Source: Chondrus crispus
Lineage: Eukaryota > Rhodophyta > Florideophyceae > Gigartinales > Gigartinaceae
Assembly (NCBI RefSeq): GCF_000350225.1
Contig: NW_005178644.1
Location: 6,482 to 70,481, forward strand
Length of the DNA: 64,000 nt
Reading direction: 5' to 3'
Part shown: in pieces, positions 49,850 through 60,460 of the stretch
How the letters are laid out: each line of letters opens with the position of its first letter
Numbering within the stretch: the stretch's first letter is position 1
Program-made: the position numbers and the translations under genes
Notes under the pieces: generated by a model
Seen by the model: only the letters and a program-made list of their open reading frames with translations
Database searches by the model: none
What the model was told of the DNA's origin: nothing

Positions 49850-52742
49850 AACCGCTTCGTCACCGCGTAATTAACACGTCGCGGTTAGGAACAGATGACG
49901 CGTACGAACGGACAAACGTACCCAACCGTGGCGGCCAACGAAAGCGCGAGAAGCCAAAACGTATTGACCGTCAAGCTCATCGAACACGACCGACGTCGTC
50001 AACAAAGCGCAAAAAGCGAAGACAGTACGGACTGTACAACGAAAATGGTAAGCCCTGGAACATCAAGTACAGGAGGGGAGCATACGATCTCCCAAGATAC
50101 GCGAGAGCGTCACGATAACACTCGCCGATCGAGTGCTCGAATCAGAAAACAAGAGCGACGCCAATACGTATGGACAGTCCAAGCTCACTGCGCGACACAC
50201 AAATACCAAGCGGCTCGAACCGCTGGTAACGAAGCGTGTCGCGTAGTTGCCAACGAGAAGTAGGAGGGCGACGTAACCCTCCTAGCCAGGAAATGACGCG
50301 AACGGTCGCGACGAGCTCCACGCGTAGGGAGACTCATGATCCCGCGACCGCGCACGACCGAAGAGGTACCAATGGGAAAAGGGAGAGCCTACAAAAACTA
50401 AAAAGCCGCGCGGGGCGCCCAGACCCCAAGTCAATCCGTTACCACGTACCCAAAATAATTTGGGGGAACGGACCAAAAATAGGTGAAAAATAAGGTCCGA
50501 ATGACACTGTATGCCAAGTCACCGCCACCGAGGGCCTGGCAACAAACCGCCGCCACCCCCCCTCGAAAATAATCAAAAACAAAGGGGTGACGTACAGTGG
50601 GGCAAGACGCACGTGCGCACGTGCGCATATGACCGACAGGACAAGTGTCGACAGGGGCGACACGCAATCGGACAGCGGAGGTCAGCGCGCGGAGCAAGTT
50701 GCTCTGCGCTGAGGTAAGAGCCATCCCGCACTGAGAGGGCACCGGAGCGGAGACCCTGACTCCTCCCCCAGGCGAATACCCCGACACGTTCGCGCTCGTG
50801 CCGCCCAAGGGGCTTACGACGAAGCTGTTGCAATCTACCGAACCAGCGCGCGGCGCGCGCTGGTGCGCCGCGCGCCCGACTCCGGGTCCCGAAAAGTCGC
50901 CCGGATTCCCATCCGCGGGATCGGAGGACACGCGGGCGTCCGCCTTACGTCAGATCGACGGTGAAAGCCACCATTGCGAACCGGTTACCCGAGGAACACG
51001 CCACGAACACCTCCCCACACAGTACGGGAACGAATCATGACGGCGACAAAGCGACCGCGATCGTGACACCAGCGCGCCAGGGACGCGACTCCTCGCTACG
51101 CACACACAACCCAACCCCCCCTCTAAGCTTCTATCTAACGTTTGTTTACCGCGAGCGCATGCACAGAGATCAAGGACATCGTGCGCCGCGCCTGGGTGCT
51201 GCGCGAACCAAGGATGCAACGCCGCGGCTCACCGCGAGACGAAGTATGACACCGGCGCGACACGCGAGTCGCGCCGAACGGGGACGCCGTAGAGCGCGCG
51301 GAGTGACGGAACCCATCCCCATCGCGAAGGACGTGCTGCTCTCGGCGCAGCGCAACGTCCCGCGGCTGCCCGATCTCCACGACGGACGCGATCGGCACGG
51401 TACCTCATATAGCACCCCGCGTCGCCACTTGGGCGTGTATGCCCGGAACCGTACCGGAGGGCGGTACGGAAAGGCCCCTCGACGTTCTCACAAACCAAGC
51501 AGGCGATGAACCGGCGGATGTCGAACCCGCCGGTAAGAAGATCTTCCGCAAGCTCGCGACGCCTGGGTTCGACTTGATCCGGCGCAACCGTGTGAAGTAC
51601 GCGCTCACAGGACGCAGAGCGTACACGATGACTATGAAGCACTTCTGTGCGCTCGCCGACGCGCTCGACGCGATCTTGAAACAGACCTCTACCGGAAGGA
51701 AACTATGACGCAGAAAAAAAATCGGCGGGACTATGCGCAGAGGTGGCCGCGCCATGCCCCGCTCATCGACAAAGTCGGGCATGGGAATACGATACGCATA
51801 CACCGCGCTACGAGATGAGTTAGGGCCGACAGGGGCGGAAGGGGACAAAACAAAGAGGAGGATAGGAGGTTCCGTGTAAGCCCGGACGGCAGCCGATGTG
51901 GTGATACGAGGTGCGGTCGGACGATGTACTGGCCGCCGGCGTGGATAGAAAAAAATGAAGGGCAGATGCCACTTTTCTCGCGATGACATATCAGGGAAGT
52001 CCTACCTCCCCTCGCCGACAAGAAAGAAGGTCAAGAAGATGGAGGAGGGACGTTCGCCCTGCCTCCGACCCAACGAGACACCCGGACGCGCTCGTATGGG
52101 GCACGCGAGCGAGACGAGAAGCGAAGTGCACTACCGTCTCCCCTGAACTATCGAGCAACTGCGATGGCTACAATATCTGGCGACAGCTCGCTCGCGTAAA
52201 ATTTTGAGGAGTGCGGCAAAACCGCGGTCACGATGACCGACTCTTTAACGAACGAGAGGATCCTTTACGACTAAACGTACGGAGGCGGGGTGGTCCGATC
52301 ACCCACGAGTTTCCGCGACGCCCTGCCACCGCGCCTCGACGGCGCGTACGGCAGTCGTGTAGGGAAGACCGCGCGGAAGGAGGAGAACCCCGACGTGAGA
52401 CGGGGCGCATTTTTGGCAAACGTAGGGGGTCCTCTTCGCACCCTGACGTGTTTTTCGTTTAACACAACAGTTGCGTACTAGAAAACGGGGTTAGGGCCGC
52501 AGAGCGTACGTGACGTGAAGGGGACCCTCGATTTCCGACCTCACACCCCTCGCTTGCCCCATCGAACGGGGTGGGGTGCCAAGGCCGTAACGCGAAGAAG
52601 AAAAAAAAGAGGAAGGAAGAGTCGGACGGTCCGTCGGTGAGCAACATCACGGACCGGCGCCAAGTAAGGAAAAAGGATCTATCGATTTTACGGGAAAGCA
52701 CGAGTCGAGGAAGGAACCTCGAGGTATAACAGGGCCGCACAA
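49850..52742 (+). other. gypsy 3' extension, first part, no supported gene
   Basis: About 2.9 kb rich in CGCG words like the rest of the element. Plus-strand frames at 49895-50263 (122 aa), 50961-51509 (182 aa) and 51439-51708 (89 aa, with KIFRKLATPGFDLIRRNRVKYAL) are open, but no family is recognisable. The 89-aa frame is the most protein-like. I see no tandem repeats. Confidence 0.5.
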
Positions 52743-55265
52743 CTAATGGCTCGTGCCATCAGTAGCCCCTGCCGGACCAGAAACGTGGGAAGGCTGGGGA
52801 CAGTAGCTCGGATGCCGGGGCACCTCTGATCCGAGCTCCTCCAACGACGGCATGGTGACCACGCTGTGCCGCTGCCAAACGTGGGCCGACGCGTCATGAG
52901 TGAAGCCACTACCCTCGGCACGGAGGGTTTCGTATCCTGGTTGGGCATAAGGATCCCGCACGGCGGGGCGCGATGCGGACGCCCCAGTGTGACGGGGTGT
53001 CGCGACCCCTCGTTGTGCCGCGACACGGAGATCGTCTCGTTCGCGGCGGTATCGGTCGCGATCCGCCAGAGCACGCTCGAGAGCCTCCGACTGCCGACGG
53101 GACGATTCACGGAAATTGTCTAAGGATCCTTGAGCTCGGCGGAGGTCCGTCGTGTGGACCTCCCGCTCCGCGTTGATCCGGCGTGCTTCGTCGCTGCGCG
53201 TAAGATACCAGCTGGCGAGGGTGCTCAACAACTCGCCAACCTTCCAAACCCGACGAGACGAGGTCCCGAGGGCACGAGCCAGGCCGGGAATGGCCAAGAT
53301 GTCCCCCGGCGATAAGACGAGCTGTGGCGTCGCGGAAGGGGGAGTAGGGTCTTGACGCGCCAAACTCAGAGGGGAAACAGGCGGAACCCCCGACGCAAAT
53401 TGAGGAGACACACCGGGTGCCTCCGGCGACTGGAAATTGATCATGCGCGACGGCGCAAAGGCCGGGAAATCGCTGTCCACCTCTCGGTGTCGCTTACGTT
53501 GAGCCTCGCGACGGGCGGAGCCCACACCGGCCCCTCTCCCCGTGGCAATCGGTGAAGGTTGGGGAGAGGCCGGCTTCGCGACGAACGCGTCGGACCGCAG
53601 GTCGTACAGGAGGAAAGCGCTTCGCTCGCCCGTGGTGTAGTCGGTCCACGGGCGATGCGTACACTCGGAGACTTGACACGCGCGGTGCATAAGGGTTAGC
53701 AAAGAGGCGAGGTCCCACATCGTGTGTTTGGAGTTCACTTCCAGGGGGTGGAGTGGTGCCACGGGGAGGTCGAAAGCAACCCTTCCAAGCAACGCGAGGA
53801 CCCCAGTGGGCTGACCAAACACGCGACGGTTGATGTGGACCTCGGCCATAAACGCGTTACCGAGGGCCCACGCCCACTCACGTTCGAAGTTGTGTACAAG
53901 CTCGGCGTGGCCCGGGTGATCGGGGTCCGCACACGCGTAACCAAAATGCTTTAAAGCATACGGAAGCAACGCGTGTACTCCGAAAGACGAAAGGGACTCC
54001 CGCACAGCTTCTGGCAGCTCGGGGAAGTCCCTCGGAGTGATACCTTGCTCGAAGGACGCCGATCTGAAGACGCGGCCGTCATCCTCCTCGCAGTGGCGGT
54101 AGGTCGCCCAATCGTGGGGCGACACCGCGACCGAGTAGAGGCGCATGAGGGAGCTCGCCGATTTCTGGAGAGCCACGCGAGCCTTCGAATAGGCATAAGG
54201 ACGGGGACTCAGGTAGAGCTCCTCAACCTCGGAAAGGATGAACCGTTGCGGGGCGCCCGGCAAACGACCAACCAGGTGCTCGGCCATGCGGTCGACATAG
54301 ATGACTTCGCCGGAATTGTACGCGAACGTCCTGTCGCAAGGGATCGCGTCGGGGATTTGATAGGGAACTCCCCCGCCCTTGCCCGTCAGCCTAGCAAGGA
54401 CGAGGCCGGTCTCGTCCACGCGACCTGCCTCGTAAATGCGACGCACGCGCATGAGGTCAGGGCGCAAAACGTCACGCGATGACAACTCCGCGAGGGTGAT
54501 TCCCGTTCTGGCGTAACGACGCCACGGGAACCTGAGCCGCTCCACGGGCAGAGGCATCGAGCGAGCCAGGGCGGTGCCAAACCACTGGGTGGTGTCGTCG
54601 GCCAACTCCGCCCCCGCTTCGAGATTACCTCGGGTCTTCGGAGGCAGGAGGCCCGGCTGCCGGCAGCTCCCCCATGCCCCATACGACCCGGGGCGCGGCT
54701 GGTAAGGCGCGCTCATACGCGGCGCGTCGGACATGTTGTCAGGAGGAACCTCTCCGACCTTCCTGCGTACGACGTCGCCCCCTTGGGGCAGCGCAGTCCC
54801 CGACGAGGCGGGACAAAATTTCACACTCCCGGTGGACCCCGAGGGGCCGCGACTCTTCTGGAAGGGCGGCAGCGCGGGCGCCGCGGGAGGGACAAATCCC
54901 TCTGCGCGGGAAGGATGCGCGACGGAGTCCCCGGAAGAGCCCGGGGGAGGTACTGTACGCGGGGGCACGGAGGCCCCCGAGAGCGGCAGAAGCGCGGGGA
55001 GCCCGACGGAAGGGCCCCCAGACGAAGGACGCGCCTCGGGAAGCGAAGACATGAGGGCGACGACGCGGTAAGCAGCGCGTGAGTGGCAACGACGAGGAAC
55101 ACCCGCGGCGGCGGGTGAGGAGAGGTGGATGAGGATGCAAAACCAGGGGGCACGGAGTACGGCGGGGACGTAAGGGCGGCAAGGTCGATCGGTGGACGGC
55201 GCCGAAGACAACGCCGGATCAAAGGAGAACAGGACCAAGGCTCGGGAAGCGACCGGGTCGGACAT
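52743..55265 (-). CDS. antisense ORF of the gypsy element, unknown protein (840 aa)
   Basis: Open from ATG 55265 (MSDPVASRALVLFSFD) to TAG 52743-52745. An in-frame ATG at 55328 inside the LTR would add 21 residues. Residues ~1-230 are Pro/Ser/Arg-rich and look disordered. Residues ~230-560 look folded, with hydrophobic spacing (GKGGGVPYQIPDAIPCDRTF, HALLPYALKHFGYACADPDH, NFEREWAWALGNAFMAEVHI, SKHTMWDLASLLTLMHRACQ). A Pro-rich linker follows, then a coiled coil (DEARRINAEREVHTTDLRRA to RYRRERDDLRVAAQRG). I recognise no domain; a gag-like protein is one possibility. It runs against gag-pol, with its start 56 bp from the 3' LTR, which could supply an antisense promoter. Confidence 0.75.
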   Translation of the reverse strand: MSDPVASRALVLFSFDPALSSAPSTDRPCRPYVPAVLRAPWFCILIHLSSPAAAGVPRRCHSRAAYRVVALMSSLPEARPSSGGPSVGLPALLPLSGASVPPRTVPPPGSSGDSVAHPSRAEGFVPPAAPALPPFQKSRGPSGSTGSVKFCPASSGTALPQGGDVVRRKVGEVPPDNMSDAPRMSAPYQPRPGSYGAWGSCRQPGLLPPKTRGNLEAGAELADDTTQWFGTALARSMPLPVERLRFPWRRYARTGITLAELSSRDVLRPDLMRVRRIYEAGRVDETGLVLARLTGKGGGVPYQIPDAIPCDRTFAYNSGEVIYVDRMAEHLVGRLPGAPQRFILSEVEELYLSPRPYAYSKARVALQKSASSLMRLYSVAVSPHDWATYRHCEEDDGRVFRSASFEQGITPRDFPELPEAVRESLSSFGVHALLPYALKHFGYACADPDHPGHAELVHNFEREWAWALGNAFMAEVHINRRVFGQPTGVLALLGRVAFDLPVAPLHPLEVNSKHTMWDLASLLTLMHRACQVSECTHRPWTDYTTGERSAFLLYDLRSDAFVAKPASPQPSPIATGRGAGVGSARREAQRKRHREVDSDFPAFAPSRMINFQSPEAPGVSPQFASGVPPVSPLSLARQDPTPPSATPQLVLSPGDILAIPGLARALGTSSRRVWKVGELLSTLASWYLTRSDEARRINAEREVHTTDLRRAQGSLDNFRESSRRQSEALERALADRDRYRRERDDLRVAAQRGVATPRHTGASASRPAVRDPYAQPGYETLRAEGSGFTHDASAHVWQRHSVVTMPSLEELGSEVPRHPSYCPQPSHVSGPAGATDGTSH

Positions 55266-55277
55266 GGCTCTCTCACT

Positions 55278-55320
55278 CCTCAAGGGTGAACGCGGACGTT
55301 CACTCTTGAGGAGGGGGCCG
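55278..55320 (+). promoter_or_regulatory. terminal hairpin and polypurine tract of the gypsy element
   Basis: Arms CCTCAAGGGTGAACG and CGTTCACTCTTGAGG (55278-55292 and 55297-55311, one mismatch) and then GAGGAGGGGG ending a few bases before the 3' LTR. The purine run is in the position that primes plus-strand DNA synthesis. Confidence 0.85.
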
Positions 55321-55945
55321 TGTGGCATAACGGCGGATCGCGATTAGATTTAGATCAGATGTGTACGGAGGACGCGGGACCACACGCGTACACGTGTAGG
55401 AGGCGCGTACCACCGCGCGCACAGTACGCGTCTCACACGTGTGCCGTCAGCCCCGACGGCTGACAGCATCACAGCGTCGGACGACCGGCGCTACAGTAAG
55501 TTACTACAGCATACCGGTACTGTAGTATTATGATAGATGCATTGTATACTTTAAATACGAGCGCGACCGGCGGCGGGGTAGGTGGACAAGCACGGACTTG
55601 TCCACGACCTACCGCCTAGGTCCGTCTTCCAGCTTAACTAACGAGCGCCATCCACCTTCGCGCGCGTTAACCGGGACAAAGCGGGTAGGGGACAGCCGCG
55701 TACGCGAGCGAGCCTAGATCCGCCTTCGCCCGTCAGCGCTGGTACGTTACCCAGCGCTGCTCCGGGGCGTCGAGGCGTAGATCGGCTCGCGCGTACGCTT
55801 GTCCCCGACCGTCCCGCTCTACCACGCTACCAGGGCCCGCTTCCCTGTCTCGTTAGCTGTGTGTTCTCTCCGTCTTCTCGCCCCTCGTACGGGTCTACGT
55901 CGAGCTAAGTATACACCCCTCTCCGTTGAGGGGTGTTATACTACA
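55321..55945 (+). repeat. 3' LTR of the gypsy element (625 bp)
   Basis: Matches 41882-42543 apart from the ~37-bp block missing near its start and scattered substitutions. TATA-like TTTAAATACGAG at about 55551 and the conserved hairpin at 55574-55612 are present. Confidence 0.93.
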
Positions 55946-57109
55946 GAGTCCGCACCTCTTCTAGAGAGGTAGTGAGTGAAGTTCCGTTCGTATCGAGAAG
56001 TCTCCTCCAGTAAGTACCTGATTATGGTATTGACATCATCTCCGGTTCCCCATCCCCCCACCATTTCACAACATCCAACGGCCATCTAGACTTCCCAGTA
56101 ACATACCGATGCTGTGCCCCTCCTCTCCGCAAGCAATGAGCTGTAAACTTCCCCATTTCAACTCCAGAGGCATTGGTTGGAATAATGCCGCTCACTTTAA
56201 CGACGTCGTTGAGAGATGCCATAAAAGTCTGTTAGATCATTTCTATCGGAACTCTAATTTTCGGATGCCTTCATCGGCACGAGGGAAGATTGGATCCGAT
56301 GGCAAAAGCTCCCTTCCCAGCATTTCCTTGTAAACTGTAGCCCATCGCCGGAGATGTTAAAAAGAACAGGCGCAGGCTTCCTCAGGCTGCTCGTAGAGAG
56401 CAACTGCTTGCCCTTCTTCGTTTCGCATGTACTTTCTTTCCCTTAAATGGATCGAATGAAACAGAACAAAATCCTCATTCTTCTCGTTCATACCAACTGC
56501 ACTCCATGTAAGTTGGACCAAATCATCAATCCGAAGCCATAACGTGAAACACATAGAGGTTGCTGCCATTAAGTATGAAGAGAAGAGACTGTTGTCTCCT
56601 TTCTCTTGAGCATGCGTCCAGAACTTAGCCATATAATTGAATCGAAACTGAAGTGCTCTTTTGTATCCGACTTTCTTCTTCTTGCGTCGATAATACTGCA
56701 TGGCTTCTGTGACCATGATAGAATTCATCGGGCTTCCTTCTGTGGAACCATCGGGTAGCACTTTCCATTCCCCGATCCTCGAAAATTTACGGTTGTAAAC
56801 ACTTGCGAGCGCACTGCTAATGTTCACCACCTCACCCGGGTTGCAACCCATCTCCACCACCTTGTACTGAAAAAACTCAACAATCTTTCCGATTACTTCT
56901 GCTGAGGGTTGCTGGGTATCGTCAGGGTCTGAAACCCCATTCCCTTCCTGAATGCGAGCATCCATGCAAAAGATGTGAAACTGTGGCCATTTGCGCTCAT
57001 GAAGAGAGGAGCTACTCGGTTTCACTCTTGCCCTGGTAGTGGCATGTGCGTTGGCCCGACGAGACGTTGCTCTGGAACTCATGTGTTCCCTTTCATGGTT
57101 TCCAGACAT
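55946..57109 (-). pseudogene. Crypton-type tyrosine recombinase, N-terminal and catalytic part
   Basis: Starts at ATG 57109 (MSGNHEREHMSS). The first frame carries KKVGYKRALQFRFNYMAKFW and the catalytic Arg region FTLWLRIDDLVQLTW. After frame changes near 56260-56350 comes TAHCLRRGGAQHRYV (His-x-x-Arg). After a further one in a G run near 56070 comes DVNTIIRYLLEE, whose Tyr (56014-56016) is in the place of the nucleophile. The gene is cut at 55946 by the gypsy element; its other half is at 41213-41881. Such enzymes recombine DNA through a phosphotyrosine bond and are the sole gene of Crypton transposons. Confidence 0.8.
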
Positions 57110-57749
57110 CGAGCGATTGTGGACACCAGACACGGTAAGTCTCTGCTAAGTTTAGAAGATTTGAATAGACTACTATGGATAATGCAAGGGAAAAGGTGAT
57201 GTTAATAAGCTTTTTTACTGTATAAAGATCCAAATGGTTATCAGTATGACCAGTATGACGCATTAAATAATCCATTAGGTGAAGCATTACGTAACGAAGT
57301 TAAGCTTGCAACTTACGGAAACATGGCATGTAGAACGAGAGATTTCTCACTTGTGTTTCAAAGGAATAAGATGCAGAGAGAACTTGCATCCATATGATAG
57401 CCAGGCTTGTTCATCCTATTTTTAAACGACCGTTTGAACCATGCAAGGCAAGCCATCGAAAGGCGAAAGATGATATCAGACATTGATATTGGTACACAGG
57501 AAAGCAACAACATGTGCTTCGGCCCATTGCATACCGCGGCTTTATGATCTATTGCCGGATTGAGGAGCAAAAATCTACTGGTGTGCCAAATATCACAGAC
57601 CTCAGCACCCTATGTGTAGTGCATTGTTTCCTTTCCAAGTACTTGTTATTAAAACGCCTCTCAAGGCGTCTATGTTAGGAGTGTTTGCACGGAAAAAGGA
57701 GATTAACATGTCATGAAAACGGCAGGAGGGCCTCCTTCCGTTTTGACGA

Positions 57750-57809
57750 CACTGTAACGGAACCATGTAAACGCCAGTCGTTTGGCGTTTACATGGTTCC
57801 GTTACAGTG
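57750..57809. repeat. 60-bp foldback: perfect 27-bp inverted repeat, 6-nt loop
   Basis: Left arm 57750-57776 begins CACTGTAACGGAACCATGTA, the right arm 57783-57809 is its exact complement, and the loop is GTCGTT. CGA flanks both sides (57747-57749 and 57810-57812), which could be a 3-bp target duplication of a minimal transposon, or chance. Confidence 0.9.
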
Positions 57810-58414
57810 CGACCGTTACATAACTGAAGTGTGTGCTTGCTGCGTATGATAATTGAAACACACTAGGCAAAGTGCGGTCTACACAGTTAGAATAGTTCGT
57901 TTCAGTACTCTTAGGCATTCCAGGATGAACAATGATCCTGATAGATGGAGTTATTTTGCGCATTTCAATTTCAACAACAGAAAAATCACATACACATCCC
58001 ACAAGCTACAAGAATCACGGGGTCAGTGACAATGTTAGACGGATGTTTAATAAAAGCAACTCGAGTTTCTTTTTCTTATGAGTGCTATACAGCTCATGGG
58101 ATTTTCAAACTTATATTGGTACAGTACAGCTACATTGGTTTTTGAAGAACATATGTATAGGGAATAAATACAGGCGATTGATTAATCAATTTTATAGCTG
58201 CGGGCATCTCCTTGAGGTGCTTTATGGTTCCATGGAACAGGTTTCAATAGCAGAATCACCAAAACTGATCATATGAAACTAAGGGATATCTCTTTCGAGG
58301 CCAAAGGTATCGAAAGAATGTACGGGCACATAGAAATAATGAAAAAGGGTCGTCTACAAAAACAATAGGGTACAGATGTTGCGTCGAGATGCCTGAGACT
58401 CGCCAAATATCCAG

Positions 58415-58655
58415 AAGGCAGAACCCGTCCGCTCGTGTAATAGTTGCAACGCACTAGGTGGGCAGCAACACAACTGCAACATAGCCCGCCCATGTAGCAT
58501 TCGCAGCGCGCATCGCATGTTGCCTTGCAAATTCGACAAAAGTGGAGGGTAGAGCCCGTCCACCCATGCAGAAGTCGCATGCCAGCTCGAACCGCAACTG
58601 CAACACAGGCCCTGTGCCGGGTAGAGGGCAGAGCCCGTCCGCCGATGTACACAGG
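58415..58655 (+). repeat. degenerate ~70-80 bp tandem repeat
   Basis: The word (A/G)(A/C)CCCGTCC or GCCCGCCC, with nearby GCATG/GCAAC words, recurs at about 58421, 58482, 58552 and 58632. CAACTGCAACA occurs before the second and fourth copies. Copies are too diverged for a sharp unit. Confidence 0.5.
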
Positions 58656-59147
58656 AAGGTCAAATTTATGATAAATTTAATAGAAGCAATGATGTGGCTA
58701 TTTTTGTGGCCAAAACATGCTGGATTTTTGCCAGGAATGAACGCTGGTCCGTGCTTCATTGGTTCACGGGCCGCAATCTTTTGCCAACTTTTAAACCGTT
58801 CTCATTCAGCACGGGGATGAGGGGCGTGTCTGGTTCCGGGCAGTGACTGAACCAGAATGTTTTACTAGAGTGCCAGAGTTGTAACGGAAATGTTTTTTTG
58901 ATACGTCGATGTAGCAAGGTGATGTGCTATTTCGCTGCCTACAAAACCAGCGCTTGCCCGTGATATCTCTAACCTTCACGTGATCAAACCAGAATAAGCT
59001 CATGCTTACCTGCGCTAGTACCAGACGCGTGCTTGGACCCTTTCACGTTTTCCCAATCCATCGAATCCTCTCTCCCCATCCGTTTCCCTTTCCTTCCCGA
59101 CTTTGCTCATCCTGTGTTCCTACTGAGGCGCCATGACCCCGTGAAGA

Positions 59148-60460
59148 ATGTCGGGGAAGAAACCCGCTGCCACAGGCAATCAGCTAGGCCGCTCATCTGG
59201 AAAGTCTAACATCCGAGCGCCTGGAGCCCAGGTTCCCGCGAAACGCCGTTCATCTCCTCGTGTTGCGGCCAAAGCTACTCCCGCCGCAGCTGGACAGGAA
59301 TCCCGTCGGGTTTCAAGTAATACGGTCAGGACGCCCCGAGGCAGTCCGCCATCTGACACGTGCTCGCTTCCCGTTCGAAGTCAGGGAAGCGGCCCGTCCG
59401 ATGCATCACATTCGCGTTCGGGCAAGCGCAAGCGCGGCATCGGCTCGTCTCCGAGTGAAGACTTTTTCCGTTTGTTCGGGGATGGAGATCAAGGCGAGGA
59501 AGATGAAAACCCAGAACGCAAACGGGCGAAGCGTCGGTTGTTCGAGCTCCATGGACGCGAGCCAGAGGAGGACGTCGACGACATTGAGCAGGCTAGTGCA
59601 GCAGAGATGGACGAAGTCGCCCAAACTCAAGTTGTGGAAGACGTCATCGTTCCCACGCGTCGTGAGTCCGTGGCAGGTTCCTTGCCGAGTCAGCCACGGG
59701 GCTCCCATTTCTCTCGAGAATTTGAGGAAGACTCCAACCACGGAACACATCCTCCGATACGACCCCCACGTGATATGCACAATCCTGAAACAAGCTGTCG
59801 ACACCAGCTCACTCGAGAACCGCGAGCTCTTTGACGCGGAGGCCCGCAACGTGCAGTTCAAAGCCGGGCAAGAGCTCAAAGAATATATCAGCGGACACAG
59901 AGACATCCGATACCGTATGCAAGTGTATGGATATCCCAACATCGACAACGGGTGAACCACGGTGAGATATATGGTGCGAAGCCTGGAGCACCATCCCGAC
60001 ATGCACGCACTCGCAATAATGCTGGCATGCAATCCAATGGCCACGATCAGGGAATTCAAGAATCACCTCCAGCGAGCGCAGCTCATCTAGACACAAGCGG
60101 CCAGCCAACAACCGCAACCCTCCACAGCACCACAAACAAAGTGGGAAAAATACCCGGAGAACCGTAGACCACAAGGTACCACGAAAACCAGAACCACACA
60201 GAGACAATACAACAAACCGCCAGGATACAAAGGCACCTGGTGCCACATACATGGCAGTGTTACACACAGCACGGACAAATGCTTCGCACGTAGACACTAC
60301 ACTGCACCCAGCAAAGCGCACGCAAACACAGCAGCAGAGTCCAACGACGACAACCACGAGCAGAGCGCAGAAAAAAGTGAAGTCAATGACCTCCGCGATC
60401 GACTCCAGATATTGGAAGATGTGATCGCAGAGCGCCACGCAGCTAGCGCAGGTAAGCAAT
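59148..60460 (+). pseudogene. second copia element: gag
   Basis: The N-terminal frame (ATG 59148, MSGKKPAATGNQLG) is Lys/Arg/Ser-rich with an acidic stretch. Around 59720-59750 coding moves to the next frame: RYDPHVICTILKQAVD, GHRDIRYRMQVYGYPN. It crosses a TGA at about 59953 into VRYMVRSLEHHPDMHALAIM, a copia gag (UBN2-like) core. A knuckle variant, WCHIHGSVTHSTDKC (C-x2-H...H-x4-C), lies at about 60240-60285, then DLRDRLQILEDVIAER. Other copies would be needed to set the true start. Confidence 0.7.

Larger units (their letters stand above)
41882..55945 (+). mobile_element. 14-kb Ty3/gypsy retrotransposon with chromodomain pol and a 5.4-kb 3' extension
   Basis: LTRs of 662 and 625 bp begin TGTGGCATAA and end ATACTACA, and the element is flanked by perfect GAGTC duplications (41877-41881 and 55946-55950). 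Order: LTR, PBS, gag, protease, RT, RNase H, integrase, chromodomain, internal polypurine tract, long non-coding stretch, antisense ORF, terminal polypurine tract, LTR. Protease-RT-RH-IN order defines Ty3/gypsy, and the chromodomain indicates a chromovirus. At 14,064 bp it is more than twice the usual size. Confidence 0.95.
57110..59147. other. intergenic with hairpin and degenerate tandem repeat
   Basis: No gene supported. Holds a smaller inverted repeat at 57718-57742 (AACGG.AGGAGG / CCTCCTTCCGTT), the 60-bp foldback at 57750-57809 and a degenerate repeat array at 58415-58655. A 5' LTR for the copia element that follows was not recognised here. Confidence 0.5.

Noticed and set aside
59406-60459. 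Two ~216-aa minus-strand ORFs opposite the second copia gag
   Set aside because: Opposite strand of recognisable gag coding, and Cys/Val/Leu composition typical of reverse-frame translation.
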